Source of the DNA: Ruminococcus sp.
GTDB taxonomy: Bacteria; Bacillota; Clostridia; Oscillospirales; Ruminococcaceae
NCBI RefSeq assembly: GCF_016287535.1
Contig: NZ_JAEFAJ010000012.1
Coordinates: 1-64,000 of the forward strand
DNA length: 64,000 nt
Reading direction: 5' to 3'
Part shown: positions 35,197 through 42,908 of the stretch, in pieces
Position numbering within the stretch: the first letter of the stretch is position 1
How the letters are laid out: the number at the start of each line of letters is the position of its first letter
Program-made: the position numbers and the translations under genes
The notes under the pieces: model-generated
What the model was told of the DNA's origin: nothing
The model's input: only the letters and a program-made list of their open reading frames with translations
Databases searched by the model: none

Positions 35197-35751
35197 ATGG
35201 ATCAGGGTGCAACACTCTACCGCAGTTATATCGGCGGAGATGACGAAGCCATGGTGGAACTGATACGTGTCTACAAGGACGGCCTGATGCTTTATCTGAA
35301 GGGTATAACCAATGACCTGGGTCTTGCCGAAGAGTTCATGGAAGACACCTTTTTCAAGCTCGCAGCCAAAAGGCCCAAGTATTCGGGGAAAAGCTCTTTC
35401 AAAACATGGCTGTACGCCATAGGCCGCAACGCTGCGCTCGACAGTCTCCGCAAACGGAAATTCATTTCCGACACCCCTGTGGAAGAACGCTACGATATTT
35501 CCGATGAGCGTGATCTCGAACAGGAATATCTGCGTGAGGAACAGAAGATCGCCCTTCATCACGCCATGGAAACTCTCAATTCGGATTACAGACAGGTACT
35601 TTATCTCACCTTTTTTGAGGAAATGAGCAATGCCGAAACTGCTGCGGTAATGAAAAAAAGCAGACGGCAGATCGAGAATCTCCTGTACAGAGCCAAGCTT
35701 GCTCTGAAAACTACGCTGGAAAAGGAGGGCTTTGAGTATGAAGGACTATAA
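35197..35751 (+). CDS. ECF-type RNA polymerase sigma factor
   Basis: 184 residues. Region 2 covers about 22-90 (ending FKTWLYAIGRNAALDSLRKR) and region 4 about 125-175 (LNSDYRQVLYLTFFEEMSNAETA plus a helix-turn-helix). Region 3 is absent, as in extracytoplasmic-function sigma factors. AGGGGG precedes ATG 35197. The next gene overlaps by 14 bp and encodes a single-pass membrane protein, so the pair probably works as sigma/anti-sigma. Possible targets include cell-surface and fibre-degradation genes (inference). Confidence 0.9.
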   Translation: MDQGATLYRSYIGGDDEAMVELIRVYKDGLMLYLKGITNDLGLAEEFMEDTFFKLAAKRPKYSGKSSFKTWLYAIGRNAALDSLRKRKFISDTPVEERYDISDERDLEQEYLREEQKIALHHAMETLNSDYRQVLYLTFFEEMSNAETAAVMKKSRRQIENLLYRAKLALKTTLEKEGFEYEGL

Positions 35752-37204
35752 AGACATAGCAAACAGTGTTTTCCGGCGCAGAGAGGAATACGAAAAGGAA
35801 AGATCAAGGAAAAAGGCTGTATTCATAAAGCGCACGTCCATCGCCCTCAGCTGCTGCATAATGCTCACCGTGTGCTTCGGTATATGGCGCATGGATCTGC
35901 TGAAGTCATTTTTCAATTCCGGCGTCAGGGACCAGATCAATATGACAGAACCTCCCACAACAGTTAATACCGACATTGCTGTCACCACCGGAAGCAACAC
36001 GTCCGCGGTGCAGGCTTCAACAGCTTCGACATCGTCCGCCGCTCCTGTAACTTCAGTAACATCTGCTTCAGCCACAGCGGCAGGCACTTCGTCTGCAACG
36101 TCATTCCATGCTGCAAACACTACTTCGTCAGGTTTAAGGACTACTGCTCCGCATACTGCACTGACACAGCTCACTGCTTCTTCCGCTCTGACCTCCGGGA
36201 CCACAGCGTCAACAACTCCCGACGTGGTCGCTACACATACAGGCTCGCCCAGAACGACTACCACAAGACATACCGACCGTTCCACAACCGCAAGGACAAC
36301 GCAGCGCACTACGACCACACCGGCTGCCACGCGGACTACCGCACGGACAACTTCCACGCGGGCCACATCAAGTACCGGAGCATTCAGGACAACGACCACA
36401 ACAACAAGAACTACCAGGTATACAACAAACACATATTATGTTACAACGCATACTACGACAACGATAAGGACTACCAACACCGGCGTTTATCATACAACTA
36501 CAACAGCGTCTCCTCATACCACCTATGTGTCGAGCACTGTGCCTCCTCAGACCGAAACGCTGACCGGCTTCCGCTACAGGGGCTCATTATACAGGATCTC
36601 GGACAGATATGACAGCCGCCCCTATTACTCAGGCGACCCTGTCCTCTACAGCGGAAATATGAAGCTCAACGGCGATGACATATCCTACAGCGTCTATGTG
36701 TTCGACGGCATTACCGAGGAGTTTATATGCTCAGTATCGACAGAGCCGGGCACTCAGAGGTATATCTGCGCGAATACCCGGTTCATTCCCGCAGATGCCA
36801 AAAGATGCCTGAACGCAATGGGCATCTGCGACTATATGGAGCTGACAAGCATATACAGCTCAGAAAAGCGGTTATACCGTTCAGCCGGAGAAAACGAAAA
36901 GACCGAGCTGATAAGCATATTGAAGGAGCTTGAAGGACCGCTGACATCATATTCGCAGTCCGACAACTATCTGCGCAAACAGGCAGCCGAGGCAGGAGGT
37001 TCATATCCGGATACTGACCTTTCACAGTACAGCGTCGCGTTCATGTTCGGGATGCCTGAACTAATCGCTCCGAACAAGTATTTCAGCAGCGGATATATCG
37101 CTTTCACCGACTCCGGAGAAATGATCTTTGAGCTGCTCGATTACAAATACACCTTCGACATCGGAGAGGAAGCAGCCGAAAGGATAATAAACAGCTTCAG
37201 CTAA
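35738..37204 (+). CDS. Membrane-bound putative anti-sigma protein with Thr/Ser-rich stalk
   Basis: 488 residues from ATG 35738, eight bases after GGAGGG. A 30-residue basic cytoplasmic tail precedes one membrane helix (near 32-50). About 230 residues of Thr/Ser/Ala-rich, mucin-like stalk follow (long runs of T with R), then a folded outer domain of about 200 residues (from LTGFRYRGSLYRISDR) that I do not recognise. Position and topology fit an anti-sigma factor like RsgI of Clostridium thermocellum, which senses polysaccharide outside the cell. No RsgI-type N-terminal motif or carbohydrate-binding module is obvious, so the role is inferred. Confidence 0.7.
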   Translation: MKDYKDIANSVFRRREEYEKERSRKKAVFIKRTSIALSCCIMLTVCFGIWRMDLLKSFFNSGVRDQINMTEPPTTVNTDIAVTTGSNTSAVQASTASTSSAAPVTSVTSASATAAGTSSATSFHAANTTSSGLRTTAPHTALTQLTASSALTSGTTASTTPDVVATHTGSPRTTTTRHTDRSTTARTTQRTTTTPAATRTTARTTSTRATSSTGAFRTTTTTTRTTRYTTNTYYVTTHTTTTIRTTNTGVYHTTTTASPHTTYVSSTVPPQTETLTGFRYRGSLYRISDRYDSRPYYSGDPVLYSGNMKLNGDDISYSVYVFDGITEEFICSVSTEPGTQRYICANTRFIPADAKRCLNAMGICDYMELTSIYSSEKRLYRSAGENEKTELISILKELEGPLTSYSQSDNYLRKQAAEAGGSYPDTDLSQYSVAFMFGMPELIAPNKYFSSGYIAFTDSGEMIFELLDYKYTFDIGEEAAERIINSFS

Positions 37205-37209
37205 CATTT

Positions 37210-37256
37210 AAAAATCCCCGTTCTGACCGCAATAATTGGGCAGTTCGGGGATTTTT
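37210..37256 (+). terminator. Terminator of the sigma/anti-sigma operon
   Basis: AAAAATCCCCG / CGGGGATTTTT around a partly paired loop. Confidence 0.88.
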
Positions 37257-37301
37257 CCGGTCAAGTTCTTCATTTTGTCCACCTAATATTTATTTTATCG
37301 G

Positions 37302-37330
37302 TTGTTATCAATTCACATATTATTTATAAT
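37302..37330 (+). promoter_or_regulatory. Promoter of the large RNA candidate
   Basis: TTGTTA (37302-37307), 17 bp, TATAAT (37325-37330). A 7-bp hairpin AAGCAAT/ATTGCTT (37338-37356) begins right at the predicted transcript start. Confidence 0.75.
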
Positions 37331-37336
37331 AAAGAT

Positions 37337-38203
37337 AAAGCAATAAGGGATTGCTTACATCGCATCCGCGATCAGAGCGGGCAAGCGCAAGGGATATTTA
37401 AATTTGGAGTGATAAAATTGAATAATGTCACATATGACAGACTTCTCCGCAGCTTCAGGGCGCTTGCCCGGCTGCCTGCGGCAAGTCTGTATTCAAGCAG
37501 ATCAACTCTTGAGGGCGGAAGTGGGAATGTTCGGCTTTGCGGAACTGTTACCCCCTCCCATTAACACAGATCCCGTAAAAACGGCCGGTGTTTCCACACT
37601 CCTTTGAGAGCTGTATTTTTATTGCCGCAAACTCCGCTTTTTCAGCGGCAGTTACCTGCTCTCACGCAGCTCCTGTGTGAGATTATACAAGTTTACCCTC
37701 AGAAGCTTTCACGCACGCTTTCAGGAATGGGAGCGTAAGGCTTCATTCACGGCGAGGCATTTGCACAAAGGCAGGCGGCCCCTCTCCCGTCTGTCTTTGT
37801 CCTCGGCGTAAAAAATGTTACAGAGACACAGTTAAACCGCAGCCGTTATCCTGCGGCTGAATATATAAGCGGCTTATTCCGTGATTCGCCGCGTATTTTC
37901 CTGCCAGTTCCGAAACGGCAGGAGCAAACACAAGTCAACAGACCCGGCGGCGGGGAGCCTCTGCACAATAACTCCCATTGCCTGCAAACGGGTTTGCTGT
38001 TCCGCAGAACCTGACAGGATAGCTCAGGGCCGGGCGGAAAATACAGTATCACTAAGAGATCGTGCCAGACACTTTACAAAGACTATAGGCGGTCTTTGTG
38101 ATATATTGCTGTTAATTCCTTTTCTGCTATCCTTCCATTTTGTAAGAGGGCAAATCAGAACAGTCTTATCTCCATAGGCGGAGGTAGGGCTGTTGCTCTT
38201 TTT
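37337..38203 (+). ncRNA. Candidate large structured non-coding RNA (about 0.87 kb), unknown family
   Basis: No convincing protein gene lies here, although the G+C content is close to that of coding DNA. The stretch has its own promoter and a 15-bp terminator. Helices visible: AAGCAAT/ATTGCTT 37338-37356; long-range GGGCAAGCGC 37379-37388 with GCGCTTGCCC 37460-37469; TGCCGC/GCGGCA 37623-37650; CTCACGCAG/CTGTGTGAG 37661-37681; CCGCAG/CTGCGG near 37833-37857; CCTGCC/GGCAGG 37900-37922; GCAAA/TTTGC 37984-37997; CAAAGAC/GTCTTTG 38087-38108. I found no RNase P or tmRNA core motifs. Size and ornateness recall the OLE, GOLLD and ROOL classes, but I cannot assign it. A 48-codon frame at 37418-37564 (TTG start, GGAG) could be embedded. 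Confidence 0.6.
38159..38203 (+). terminator. Strong terminator ending the large RNA
   Basis: A 15-bp continuous stem (AACAGTCTTATCTCC with GGAGGTAGGGCTGTT, three G-T pairs) and loop ATAGGC, then GCTCTTTTT. The T-run exists only in the plus direction, so it serves the plus transcript and not the convergent gene. Confidence 0.88.
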
Positions 38204-38603
38204 ACAGGCATATTTTCACTATATCGTCGATAGGTATGCGTAAACCGCCGCAGAATACCAGCTGCCGCGTCGCCTCCTCTATGAATCTTACGTTTCCGGA
38301 CACCTCAGCGTAGCTTCCGCCGCTCTTGTGCCTGTCGGGAACGAAATACGTCACCCTGCAGTAAGGCTCTGAGGCGATACGTGCGCCGATGAGCCTTATT
38401 TTTTCGTTCAGCTCAGCCGCGTCGTCATCGCAAAGCTCCGCTTTGCTGTCAGTGCGGCGCGAAGATTCGTCCAGAGCGTCCTCATAACCGGCAAGAGCTG
38501 CAAACGCCGCAAACTGCGCCGCACGATGACGACGCGGCATCTGCGGTCTGTTCCTCGAAACATGATGAGGCATATTGATTATATCGTTATACTGCTCCGG
38601 CAT
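38202..38603 (-). CDS. YolD-like protein
   Basis: 133 residues. It resembles YolD-like proteins: an N-terminal RRHRAAQFAAFAAL segment, then a beta-rich domain ending in the conserved pattern IPIDDIVKI. These small proteins are usually encoded with Y-family polymerases of the UvrX/YqjW type and belong to the SOS response. It lies 37 bp behind the polymerase gene in the same direction and is probably co-transcribed. Confidence 0.8.
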   Translation of the reverse strand: MPEQYNDIINMPHHVSRNRPQMPRRHRAAQFAAFAALAGYEDALDESSRRTDSKAELCDDDAAELNEKIRLIGARIASEPYCRVTYFVPDRHKSGGSYAEVSGNVRFIEEATRQLVFCGGLRIPIDDIVKICL

Positions 38604-38640
38604 GGCGAAGCCTCCTTTCCGAACCAGCCCGACTGCTTTC

Positions 38641-40143
38641 TCAGGCTCTGTGTCCGCCTATCTGCTGATTGCGCGAACGGGCGGTAGCTCCCTCGCATAG
38701 ATTTGTTCCGCGAAGCACAGCGTTTTTGCCGTAGCGCTCCTTCATTCTCAGCATTGCAAGCTGCAGGCTGTTCTCACGCTGAAGCTCCTCTTTCTCCGCA
38801 GTGCGGCGGCGTTCTTCCTCCTCAAAATCGGTAAAGAAGTCCAGCTGCTGCAGCTCCTCGCGGACAGCTCCGGCAGGCACTACTCTGCCGGCACATATGG
38901 TTATCCTGCGTATAAGCAGCATACTGTCCGTGATACGGTCGAAGAGCTCCGCAGCCGCCTGAGTTATCAGTCTTGACGAGGACACTGGAGCAGCAAGATT
39001 TACCGTACCATGAGCGTGTACGGGCACAGGTCTGCCGTAATAGTCGTCTGTCACCTTTCCGGCATAGTGCTCAGATATATCTTCCCTGCGGAGATTTTCC
39101 ACGTCATAACCTATGGTAAGAGTTATCTGATCGGTAACAAGCCCCTTTCTCACAAGGTCAAGAGACAGCGTATCAGCCATTTCCCATGTGATGAGACGGG
39201 CAGTATGATTCGGCGTAGCCCCCTGCAGGACCTGTCCCGAACTTATGCTGCTGTTTTCCGGTCGGTAGCTCTTGATATCCGCTATTGTGCAGGGCTCCCA
39301 GCCCCAGGCATGGTCTATGAGCAGCTCTGCATTCACTCCGAACATTTTGTAAAGCGTCTTTTCGCCGAACTCCGACGCAGACATACGGGCTATATCTCCC
39401 ATTGTGAAAACGCCGCAGCGCTCCAGTTTTTTTGCGTAGCCACGTCCGACACGCCAGAAATCAGTGAGAGGGCGGTGCTCCCACATGAGACGGCGGTAGG
39501 ACATTTCGTCCAGCTCCGCGATACGCACTCCGTTCCTGTCGGCAGGCATTTTCTTGGCGACTATATCCATAGCTATCTTGCACAGATACAGGTTCGTGCC
39601 TATGCCTGCCGTAGCGGTTATACCGGTATTTTCCAGCACATCGTTTATCATGCTGACAGCAAGCTCACGTGCGGTCACTCCATAGGTATCAAGGTAGGAC
39701 GTAACATCTATGAACACCTCGTCTATGGAATATACGTGGATATCCTCCGGAGCAACATATTTCAGGTATATCTGGTATATTCTCGTACTGTATTCGATAT
39801 ATCGCGCCATTCTCGGCGCCGCAACGACATAGGACAGCTTCAGTGACGGATCCGCTGTCAGCTCGCTTCCCTTGCAGGACTCCCCCCTGAACTGCCTGCC
39901 GGGAGCTCTGTATCTGCGCTCCGCATTTACCTCGGCAGTCTTTGCTATCACCTCAAAAAGCCGCGGTCTCCCAGGTATGCCGTAAGATTTCAGGGACGGC
40001 GACACCGCAAGGCATATAGTTTTTTCTGTGCGGCTCGCATCTGCGACCACAAGGTTAGTATCAAGAGGGTCAGCTCCCATATCCACACATTCCACAGAAG
40101 CGTAAAATGACTTCAGATCAATTGCGATATACTTTTTTTCCAT
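38641..40143 (-). CDS. Y-family DNA polymerase (UvrX/UmuC type)
   Basis: 500 residues from ATG 40143, six bases after AGGGGG. It starts KKYIAIDLKSFYASVE, the metal-binding palm motif of Y-family polymerases. The second acidic motif is YSIDEVFIDVT. A helix-hairpin-helix region (RRLMWEHRPLTDFWRVGRG area) and a little-finger domain follow. It would perform translesion synthesis. It has a strong promoter overlapped just downstream by a LexA-type box, so SOS control is likely. Confidence 0.9.
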   Translation of the reverse strand: MEKKYIAIDLKSFYASVECVDMGADPLDTNLVVADASRTEKTICLAVSPSLKSYGIPGRPRLFEVIAKTAEVNAERRYRAPGRQFRGESCKGSELTADPSLKLSYVVAAPRMARYIEYSTRIYQIYLKYVAPEDIHVYSIDEVFIDVTSYLDTYGVTARELAVSMINDVLENTGITATAGIGTNLYLCKIAMDIVAKKMPADRNGVRIAELDEMSYRRLMWEHRPLTDFWRVGRGYAKKLERCGVFTMGDIARMSASEFGEKTLYKMFGVNAELLIDHAWGWEPCTIADIKSYRPENSSISSGQVLQGATPNHTARLITWEMADTLSLDLVRKGLVTDQITLTIGYDVENLRREDISEHYAGKVTDDYYGRPVPVHAHGTVNLAAPVSSSRLITQAAAELFDRITDSMLLIRRITICAGRVVPAGAVREELQQLDFFTDFEEEERRRTAEKEELQRENSLQLAMLRMKERYGKNAVLRGTNLCEGATARSRNQQIGGHRA

Positions 40144-40158
40144 AAGCGTCCCCCTATC

Positions 40159-40206
40159 GAATGTATGTTCTGTTTTTATTATACTACTGCTCAGCATGAA
40201 TGTCAA
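40159..40206 (-). promoter_or_regulatory. SOS-type promoter: consensus promoter plus LexA-like box
   Basis: TTGACA (40201-40206), 17 bp, TATAAT (40178-40183). At 40159-40170 GAACATACATTC (minus strand) matches the Firmicutes LexA pattern GAAC-N4-GTTC with one mismatch and covers the transcript start. Confidence 0.75.
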
Positions 40207-40369
40207 TACCCTGCAGAAAAGAAAATATGTTTCTTTTTCTGATGTGTTCAGAATGCATCATTTTGCCTTTATTACCGCCTGTAGCGTATCATGCGTCAGC
40301 ACGTGAACGATTGGATATTATTTACAAAAAAAGCCCGATTAGTGCTTTTAATAACTTGCATAAGATTAA

Positions 40370-40398
40370 TTGACAGTTCCCATGGCAGATGTTATAAT
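40370..40398 (+). promoter_or_regulatory. Promoter of the U32-like gene
   Basis: Perfect consensus TTGACA (40370-40375), 17 bp, TATAAT (40393-40398). It leaves a leader of about 145 nt. Confidence 0.88.
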
Positions 40399-40405
40399 TT
40401 TAATA

Positions 40406-40549
40406 TAGGACTGAATATGATCGAATATATCAAAAGATCGTTATCACACGTAAAAAAAGAAATATACCAGAAAACGCCGCGATTGCTTATACACAGAACT
40501 GACATCATACAGTGTATAGTCCTGACTAATTTTAGGGAGATGTGTAAAC
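40406..40549 (+). promoter_or_regulatory. Structured 5' leader of the U32-like gene
   Basis: AGGACT near the transcript start can pair with AGTCCT about 105 nt later. Inside, TATACAC pairs with GTGTATA around a 17-nt loop. AGGGAG then serves as ribosome site. No known riboswitch family fits. Confidence 0.35.
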
Positions 40550-42154
40550 ATGAATCAGGATTCGATATCCTTCGACCTTGGCTGTAACTTTGATTACAAG
40601 CTCTTCGATTTCATCGATCAGTATGACAAGAAACACGCCATAACAAGCTTTTTCGGAAAGCTCAAGCACGACGGTCTTCCGGGAGGCCGTACAGCTTCGA
40701 TCATTCCCGATTTTACAATGGATCAGCTTGCTGACTATGTAAAGGAATGTCAGAAGCGCGATATAACCTTCAATTATCTTATCAACCCTCTTTCAATGGA
40801 TCAGAACGAACTTGATCCTGTTATGGGAAAAAAGATACGTACATTCATCCACACCATGTACGATATGGGCATAAAAGCATTCACCCTCAATTCTCCTATA
40901 CTCATCAAGTACGTAAAGAGAGAATTCAAGGACGCTTTCGTAACTCTCGGCCTTTATGCTTATCCTACAACTATACAGCATATTGAATACTGGCGCAACT
41001 GGGGCGTTGACGAGATCACTCTCGATCACGGCTTCAACAGGAGATTCGATCTTCTCAGGCAGCTCCTCACACAGTATAAGGATACAGACCTTCACCTCCG
41101 TGTCATCGCCAACAACCTCTGTCTCAGGGAATGTCCCTTCCGCCTTGCGCACGGCTGCTTCGTAGGTCATTCCGATCCTGATAAGTATTCAATGGACTAT
41201 TCTCTTATAAACTGCGCTTACAAGAAGGTAACTCACCCCGCAGCTATACTTACAGCTGAATTTATCCGTCCTGAGGACGTTCACTACTACAGGGAGCTCG
41301 CTGAAGAGACAGGTAACAAGCACTTCTCTATCAAGCTCATCGACAGAACAAGAACGACCGACTTCCTCCACAATGTAATCAAGGGCTACATGGAAGAGTC
41401 ATACGACGGAAATCTCCTTGATATCGTAAACTGGCCTCGTGCAAAGACTATCGTAACACGTCCGGATCAGGCAGGTGCTGAGGGTGCTCCCGCAGGCGCT
41501 CCTGCAGGTGCTCTTGTTGGTGCAGGCGGTCCTCCAGCCGGTATGCCCGCAGGCGGTCCTCCTCCGTGGGTAATGGAGGGCAGACCTCCAAGACCCGGCG
41601 AGCCTGAGGAATGGGCAAAGTCACACGGTATCACAGCGCCTCCCGCCGGTATGCCTCCATTCGGTGCAGGCGGTCCCCCAGCCGGTATGCCCGCAGGCGG
41701 TCCTCCTCCGTGGGTAATGGAGGGCAGACCTCCAAGACCCGGCGAGCCTGAGGAATGGGCAAAGTCACACGGTATCACAGCACCTCCCGCCGGTATGTCC
41801 CCGTTCGGTGCAGGCGGTCCTCCTCCCGGAGTTCCGGCTATGAGATGGATGGAATACCTCAAGCCTGAGGCAATGATGAATTACGGAAGAACTATGCACC
41901 TTCCAAAGTTATTCGTTGACAACAAGAAGCTTGACGGCTTCCTTGAACACTTCATCAATAACAACAACTGCGCAAATTCACTCTGCGTGAACGATATCCT
42001 CGAAGACGGCGAGACAGCTCCCAATGCCTGCGCACACTGCAGCACATGGGCAAAGAAGGTCATCTCCTACGACGAGGCTGAAGTAGCGCAGTGGAAGGAG
42101 CTTTGTGCAAGCGTTCTTCAGAACATAGAAGACGGCGCTATATTCAAAGACTGA
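40550..42154 (+). CDS. Peptidase U32-like protein with Pro/Gly-rich tandem-repeat insertion
   Basis: 534 residues. The N-terminal 300 residues form a TIM-barrel-like domain of the U32/collagenase-like type, with a Cys cluster NNLCLRECPFRLAHGC like the iron-sulfur ligands of U32/UbiU-type proteins, and NCAYKK further on. Residues about 308-430 are an insertion rich in Pro, Gly and Ala with a 48-residue unit repeated twice and begun a third time. The C-terminal part returns to a folded region with more Cys (NNCANSLC; NACAHCSTW). Likely an Fe-S-dependent enzyme of unknown substrate. It is monocistronic with a strong promoter and a terminator. Confidence 0.7.
   Translation: MNQDSISFDLGCNFDYKLFDFIDQYDKKHAITSFFGKLKHDGLPGGRTASIIPDFTMDQLADYVKECQKRDITFNYLINPLSMDQNELDPVMGKKIRTFIHTMYDMGIKAFTLNSPILIKYVKREFKDAFVTLGLYAYPTTIQHIEYWRNWGVDEITLDHGFNRRFDLLRQLLTQYKDTDLHLRVIANNLCLRECPFRLAHGCFVGHSDPDKYSMDYSLINCAYKKVTHPAAILTAEFIRPEDVHYYRELAEETGNKHFSIKLIDRTRTTDFLHNVIKGYMEESYDGNLLDIVNWPRAKTIVTRPDQAGAEGAPAGAPAGALVGAGGPPAGMPAGGPPPWVMEGRPPRPGEPEEWAKSHGITAPPAGMPPFGAGGPPAGMPAGGPPPWVMEGRPPRPGEPEEWAKSHGITAPPAGMSPFGAGGPPPGVPAMRWMEYLKPEAMMNYGRTMHLPKLFVDNKKLDGFLEHFINNNNCANSLCVNDILEDGETAPNACAHCSTWAKKVISYDEAEVAQWKELCASVLQNIEDGAIFKD
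41519..41830 (+). repeat. 144-bp tandem repeat inside the U32-like gene
   Basis: Units start at 41519, 41663 and 41807 (the third is partial). The first two differ at only about five of 144 bases. The core encodes PPPWVMEGRPPRPGEPEEWA followed by KSHGITAPPAGM. Confidence 0.9.
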
Positions 42155-42170
42155 TATTGTACATACGGAT

Positions 42171-42207
42171 AAAAGCTGTACCGCATTTCCCTGCGGTGCA
42201 GCTTTTT
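42171..42207 (+). terminator. Terminator of the U32-like gene
   Basis: AAAGCTGTACCGCA / TGCGGTGCAGCTTT followed by TT. Confidence 0.88.
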
Positions 42208-42249
42208 ATTTATACACTCCGGCAGCGGCAGCATACCTGATGAGCGTCC

Positions 42250-42278
42250 TTGATTTTTCACGGATTATATGTTAAAAT
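42250..42278 (+). promoter_or_regulatory. Promoter of the OmpR-type two-component operon
   Basis: TTGATT (42250-42255), 17 bp, TAAAAT (42273-42278). Confidence 0.7.
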
Positions 42279-42308
42279 AAAAAAAACTCCTATGACCGAG
42301 GTGACACT

Positions 42309-42908
42309 ATGAATACGCTGCTTCTCGTTGAGGACGACGAGACACTCAACGCCAATATAAAGCTTGCTCTTGAGACCGAAGGCTACAGCGTCATCGCTGT
42401 ACGCACCGTCGCTGCTGCTGAAGCCGCAGTCCCCGACGCCGACCTTATCATACTTGATGTTACCCTGCCCGACGGCAACGGTATAGATCTGTGCAGACGG
42501 CTGCGGAAAAGCATTCAGACTCCTGTGATATTCCTTACCTCCTGCGACGATGAAGCAGACATCATACGCGGACTGGACAGCGGCGGTGATGATTATATCA
42601 CCAAGCCTTTCCGCCTGAAAGAGCTTTTTTCGCGTATACGCGCAAATCTGCGCCGCATACCCGATATCCCCGAAATGGAGCTCACCGCTGTTGAGCAGAA
42701 GCTTCTCAGCTACCTCATGCTCAACCGCGAACATTATCTTACCCGTGAACAGATACTCGAATACCTCTGGGACTCAAAGGGGATATTTGTGAACGACAAT
42801 ACCCTTTCCGTCAATATAAGCCGCCTGCGTGACAAGCTGAGCAGATCGGCAGGCTGCGGCAGGATAGTGACCAAGAGAGGAATGGGCTATAAATGGACAG
42901 ATTCATAA
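42309..42908 (+). CDS. OmpR-family response regulator
   Basis: 199 residues. The receiver has EDDE at the start, phospho-acceptor Asp in LIILDVTLPDG, and conserved TS and KPF. A winged helix follows (LTREQILEYLW, VNDNTLSVNISRLRDKL, VTKRGMGYKW). The region between receiver and recognition helices is shorter than the usual 225-residue layout, as in regulators of peptide-antibiotic exporters. The kinase gene overlaps by 16 bp and an ABC transporter follows. Confidence 0.9.
   Translation: MNTLLLVEDDETLNANIKLALETEGYSVIAVRTVAAAEAAVPDADLIILDVTLPDGNGIDLCRRLRKSIQTPVIFLTSCDDEADIIRGLDSGGDDYITKPFRLKELFSRIRANLRRIPDIPEMELTAVEQKLLSYLMLNREHYLTREQILEYLWDSKGIFVNDNTLSVNISRLRDKLSRSAGCGRIVTKRGMGYKWTDS

Noticed and set aside
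35746-36432. 228-codon minus-strand Val-rich frame
   Set aside because: Antisense of the Thr codons of the anti-sigma stalk (ACN read as NGT).
37337-38203. RNase P RNA, tmRNA or SRP RNA
   Set aside because: The conserved cores (such as GAGGAAAGTCC for RNase P or the tRNA-like ends of tmRNA) are not present.
41467-41862. 131-codon minus-strand Pro/Gly-rich frame
   Set aside because: Antisense of the 144-bp repeats of the U32-like gene.
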